Below are positions 61,142 through 64,000 of a DNA stretch of 64,000 bases, piece by piece. The stretch's first letter is position 1, and each line of letters begins with the position of its first letter. This DNA is from an uncultured Collinsella sp. (GTDB taxonomy: Bacteria; Actinomycetota; Coriobacteriia; Coriobacteriales; Coriobacteriaceae). The stretch is from assembly GCA_905197665.1 (NCBI GenBank), contig CAJJZP010000006.1:1-64000 (forward strand), read 5' to 3'. The notes under the pieces are model-generated. The model saw nothing but the letters and a program-made list of their open reading frames with translations. It ran no database searches and had not been told where the DNA came from. The translations under genes were made by a program, and so were the position numbers.

Positions 61142-61594
61142 GAGGAGGTCGAGGGGGAGCTGGGGGGCGTCACCCCAGAGCTTTTCTAGGCGGTAAAAGT
61201 CGCGGGCTTCGGGAGTGAAGACATGGACGACAACCGAGCCGTAGTCCATGAGCATCCAGGTCTTCTGCTCGCGGCCCTCGATGGAGAACGGATGCTCGCC
61301 GCAAGCCTCGGCAACCTTCTCCTCGATCTCGTCGACAATCGAATCGACCTGGCGGTTGTTGGTACCGGTGGCAAGCACAAAGTAGTCGCACACGTCGGAA
61401 AGCTCGGTCAGGTCGAGCACCTGCACGTCCTCGCCCTTCTTGTCGTAGGCGGCCTGCGCGGCGGCGCGGGCGACATCCTCGGCGGCGACACCGCTCGCGG
61501 ACAGCGAGGCGGCGGTGCGGTCGGACGTGGCAGCGAAACTCTTGTGCTCCACACCTTCAAGAATCTGCTCGTCAGTCATGGTCTCGTCGGCCAT
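61139..61594 (-). CDS. rsfS: Ribosomal silencing factor RsfS
   Basis: RsfS binds L14 and blocks subunit joining when nutrients are low. The core is recognisable: DVQVLDLTELSDVCDYFVLA, TGTNNRQVDSIVDEIEE, GREQKTWMLMDYGSVVVHVF and FYRLEKLWGDAP. It carries about 45 extra N-terminal residues rich in Ala, Ser and acidic residues. 151 residues from ATG at 61594 with AGAGGT upstream. It follows yqeK and nadD, the common order. Confidence 0.93.
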   Translation of the reverse strand: MADETMTDEQILEGVEHKSFAATSDRTAASLSASGVAAEDVARAAAQAAYDKKGEDVQVLDLTELSDVCDYFVLATGTNNRQVDSIVDEIEEKVAEACGEHPFSIEGREQKTWMLMDYGSVVVHVFTPEARDFYRLEKLWGDAPQLPLDLL

Positions 61595-61622
61595 GGAATA
61601 CCTCTTTCTAGACACACCCGAG

Positions 61623-62231
61623 CTAGCGCAGCTGGGCGTAATGGTTGTAAATCGTAATAGCCGTGGGATAAAGATAGCGCCCGGACTGGATCACAAAGAC
61701 CAGACCCTGCGCAAAACAGGAGAAGAACAACTCATCGAGCGAGGACTTCCCCACCATCTTGCGCAGCGCATGGGCATAGTCGCCGTGACGGTTGGGCTCG
61801 ATGGCATCTGCCACAAAGACCACCATATCGAGCGGCGTCATGTCGCAGGCACCCACGGTGTGACGGTCGACAGCCTGGAAAACGGCCGGTGACAGCTCGG
61901 GAAAAAGCTGCGGAAGCTCATAGGCGGCAACAGGGCCATGCAAAAGCGGCGTCGCGGCGGAAGGAGAGCCGGCAACCTTGATGCCATAGTGAAGCGCGCG
62001 GGCCACGAGCTCGTCATCGGAAAGAACCTTGTCCCAGTCGTGAATTAAGCCGGCGGCAGCCGCATCAAAGCGGTCAACGCCGTAGACCTCGGCCAGATGA
62101 AGTGCGGTCTCGGCAACACCCAGCGAATGCACATAGCGCTTGCGCTTATCTTTCATGCGAACATCGAGCAGCTCTTGAATGCGCTTGAGCAGCGCGCGCT
62201 CATCGCCCTCAAACTGATCCTCTACCGACAA
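61623..62231 (-). CDS. yqeK: HD-domain phosphohydrolase YqeK (likely symmetrical Ap4A hydrolase)
   Basis: YqeK splits diadenosine tetraphosphate into two ADP. Metal ligands appear as H35 (YVHSLGVAETA), H64-D65 (GLIHDWDK), then HGPVAAYEL and RHTVGACDMTPLDMVVFVAD. 202 residues. TTG start at 62231 behind a G-rich tract. Sits between nadD and rsfS, where YqeK is usually found, which supports the assignment. Confidence 0.88.
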   Translation of the reverse strand: MSVEDQFEGDERALLKRIQELLDVRMKDKRKRYVHSLGVAETALHLAEVYGVDRFDAAAAGLIHDWDKVLSDDELVARALHYGIKVAGSPSAATPLLHGPVAAYELPQLFPELSPAVFQAVDRHTVGACDMTPLDMVVFVADAIEPNRHGDYAHALRKMVGKSSLDELFFSCFAQGLVFVIQSGRYLYPTAITIYNHYAQLR

Positions 62232-62243
62232 CGTAGACCCCCA

Positions 62244-62921
62244 TCACTCAAAATCTTCTTGACCCAGATCGGTATACAACCCGCGTTTGCGAATATAGCC
62301 GAGCACGGACTCGCTCGTAAGATAGCGCACGCTCATGCCACGGGCAACCCGCTTGCGAATGTTGGTCGAGCTAATCGCCAGCGCCGGAATCTGGATATAC
62401 CGCACGTCGAACGGCAGGCCTGACTCTTTGATTCGCGCGCGAGCAGTATCGATATCAAAGCCCGGTCGCGTCGCCGCAATAAACGTGGCAAGCTCGGCGA
62501 TTCGGTCGGCATCATGCCAGGTCACAATATCGATAATCGCGTCGGCGCCCGTAATAAAGTAGAGCTTTACCTGAGGCGGGTAAAAGTCGCGAAGAGCATG
62601 AAGCGTATCGGCCGTATAGGTCACGCCCGGACGGTCGATCTCGAATCGGCTCGCCAAAAAAGCCGGATTCGCAGCGGTGGCGAGGACCGTCATGGCATAA
62701 CGGTCCTCAGCAGGCGTCACCGGTTTGTCGAGCTTAAAGGCGGGAGAGCCGGCCGGCATAAAGAGCACGGCGTCCAAGTCGAGCGACTCGCGCGCCTGCT
62801 CGGCGGTAACCAAGTGCCCGTAATGAATCGGGTCGAAGGTGCCACCCATAATGCCAAGCCGAAACTCCTGCCCATCCTTGATAGGCAGCTCAGGCAGACC
62901 AATTCCACCGCGCAGCGACAT
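62244..62921 (-). CDS. nadD: Nicotinate-nucleotide adenylyltransferase
   Basis: Forms deamido-NAD from nicotinate mononucleotide. The nucleotidyltransferase motif GGTFDPIHYGH places H33 and H36. The second motif is SSTNIRKRV near the C-terminus. A roughly 20-residue leader precedes the core. 225 residues from ATG at 62921, 3 bases after obgE ends. Confidence 0.95.
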   Translation of the reverse strand: MSLRGGIGLPELPIKDGQEFRLGIMGGTFDPIHYGHLVTAEQARESLDLDAVLFMPAGSPAFKLDKPVTPAEDRYAMTVLATAANPAFLASRFEIDRPGVTYTADTLHALRDFYPPQVKLYFITGADAIIDIVTWHDADRIAELATFIAATRPGFDIDTARARIKESGLPFDVRYIQIPALAISSTNIRKRVARGMSVRYLTSESVLGYIRKRGLYTDLGQEDFE

Positions 62922-62924
62922 GAC

Positions 62925-64000
62925 TTACTCGCCCTCCGGGGTCTCGACATCATCCGCGACGCCCGCCGCATCGACAACCTCGACGCCCTCGTCCGCAGCA
63001 TCGGCTACGTCAAAGACCTCAACGCCTTCGTCCCCAAGCTCCTCCTCGTACTCCGAGAAGTCCTCGGCGCCCTCAAAGTCAAAGGCGCGTTGGCAAATGC
63101 GGACCTCGTCGCCCGCACGGCAGCCGGCCTTCTCGAGCGCGTCGTCAACACCCATGCGCGCAAACTTATGCTGCAGGTAGATGACGGCCTCCTCGTTTTC
63201 CCAGTCGGTCTGGATGACCATGCGCTCGATGGCGCGACCGACCACGCGGAAGGCGTGGGGCTCTTCTTGAACAATGCGGAAACGCTTCTCACGCTGCAGG
63301 CGGCGGCGCTCCCACTCATCGTCGCGTAGGTCGACCGGCTCATCGGAGACAGCCAACTCGGCACGCAGCTTAGCCACCTGCTCGCCCACGGCAAGCATCA
63401 GCGTGTTGAGGCCAGCGCCCGTCACGGCGGACACAGCAAAGAACATATGCCCATCGTCGAGCGCAGCGCGTTTGAGGTCGGCAATCTTGTCAGCCGTGCC
63501 CGGCGCGTCGCACTTGTTGGCGACGACGATCTGCGGGCGCTCCGAAAGCTCGGCGCCATACTGCTCGAGCTCGCGGTTGATGATGCGATAGTCCTCGACC
63601 GGATCGCGATCCTCAAAACCGCCCGTCATATCGACGACATGCATGATGAGTGCCGTGCGCTCGATGTGGCGCAGGAACTGATGGCCCAGACCCTTGCCTT
63701 CGCTCGCACCCTCAATGAGGCCGGGGACGTCGGCAACGACATAGGAGTACTCGCCGGCACGCACCATACCCAGGTTGGGCACGAGCGTGGTAAACGGATA
63801 GTCGGCGATCTTGGGTCGAGCGGCACTCATGCGCGCGATAAGCGAGGACTTACCCACCGAGGGGAAGCCAACGAGCGCGGCATCGGCCATGAGCTTCATC
63901 TCGAGCTCAATCCAGTGCTCCTCGGCCGGCTCACCAAGCTGGGCGAACGCGGGCGCGCGGCGCACCGACGTCACAAAGTGCGTATTCCCCAGACCGCCGG
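62925..64000 (-). CDS. obgE: GTPase ObgE/CgtA (N-terminus outside the window)
   Basis: Obg GTPases act in late 50S assembly and stress signalling. The start lies beyond the window: the frame stays open to 64000 and reads the end of the Gly-rich Obg domain (GGLGNTHFVTSVRRAPAFAQ). Then come G1 GFPSVGKSS, PFTTLVPNLG, DVPGLIEGASEGKGLG and NKCDAPG. A C-terminal OCT domain follows (RIVQEEPHAFRVVGRAIERM) and an acidic tail. Order obgE-nadD-yqeK-rsfS is conserved. Confidence 0.95.
   Translation of the reverse strand, partial: GGLGNTHFVTSVRRAPAFAQLGEPAEEHWIELEMKLMADAALVGFPSVGKSSLIARMSAARPKIADYPFTTLVPNLGMVRAGEYSYVVADVPGLIEGASEGKGLGHQFLRHIERTALIMHVVDMTGGFEDRDPVEDYRIINRELEQYGAELSERPQIVVANKCDAPGTADKIADLKRAALDDGHMFFAVSAVTGAGLNTLMLAVGEQVAKLRAELAVSDEPVDLRDDEWERRRLQREKRFRIVQEEPHAFRVVGRAIERMVIQTDWENEEAVIYLQHKFARMGVDDALEKAGCRAGDEVRICQRAFDFEGAEDFSEYEEELGDEGVEVFDVADAADEGVEVVDAAGVADDVETPEGE

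Overview
The window looks like a chromosomal, housekeeping-rich segment of a high-GC anaerobic actinobacterium of the class Coriobacteriia, most likely Collinsella or a close relative. This is inferred from sequence reading alone. The pointers are an actinobacterial-type integration host factor (mIHF) beside gmk and rpoZ, a very large bifunctional AdhE, pyruvate phosphate dikinase with its own regulator, two-subunit glycyl-tRNA synthetase, a PyrR-type pyr operon leader, and strong GC bias at third codon positions. I recognise 62 protein genes, all but four on the minus strand. I saw no rRNA, tRNA or CRISPR array.

Layout, left to right. 0.1-9 kb: pnp, rpsO, recO, era, dgkA, ybeY, phoH, mtaB (RNA turnover, ribosome maturation, repair, tRNA modification). 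8-14.5 kb: two DnaJ-type co-chaperones (the second ends in a membrane domain), hemW, dusB, lepA. 14.5-19 kb: rpsT, holA and the DNA-uptake pair comEA-comEC. 19-21.6 kb: thiI, rpoZ, gmk, mihF. 21.8-27.4 kb: a complete pyrR-B-C-K-D-F operon for UMP synthesis, preceded by a leader that folds as a PyrR-controlled attenuator. 27.6-32.7 kb holds most of the plus-strand genes: rpmB, adhE and a small phosphotransferase-like gene, interrupted by a minus-strand REP-associated tyrosine transposase flanked by perfect 29-bp inverted repeats.

32.8-43.1 kb: rpsB, tsf, pyrH, frr, uppS, cdsA, dxr, rseP-like, ispG, proS, a translation, envelope-lipid and isoprenoid supercluster driven by a strong promoter before rpsB. 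The site-2 protease carries an unusual cytosolic insertion. 43.2-49.4 kb: xerC-type recombinase, trmFO, dprA, comM, yraN, rnhB. The recombinase appears to lack any ATG/GTG/TTG start at its conserved N-terminus. 49.4-54 kb: rplS, ppdK and ppsR, with phased repeats upstream of ppdK and a long inverted repeat at the end of ppsR. 54-59.6 kb: glyQ-glyS, then rpsP-khpA-rimM-trmD-lepB. 59.8-64 kb: dinB (plus strand, apparently leaderless), then rsfS, yqeK, nadD and the truncated obgE.

Together the genes cover mRNA decay and ribosome biogenesis (pnp, era, ybeY, rimM, rsfS, obgE, khpA, lepA), natural transformation and recombination (comEA, comEC, dprA, comM, recO, xerC), pyrimidine, NAD and isoprenoid precursors, cell-wall lipid carrier synthesis (uppS, dgkA, ispG, dxr), and fermentative carbon flow around pyruvate, PEP and acetyl-CoA (ppdK, ppsR, adhE). 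Many promoters I can read are of extended -10 type (TGC followed by TATNNT). The parts most worth following up are the membrane-anchored DnaJ, the insertion in the site-2 protease, the RAYT element and its ends, the XerC start, and a shared 8-bp motif upstream of ppdK and adhE.
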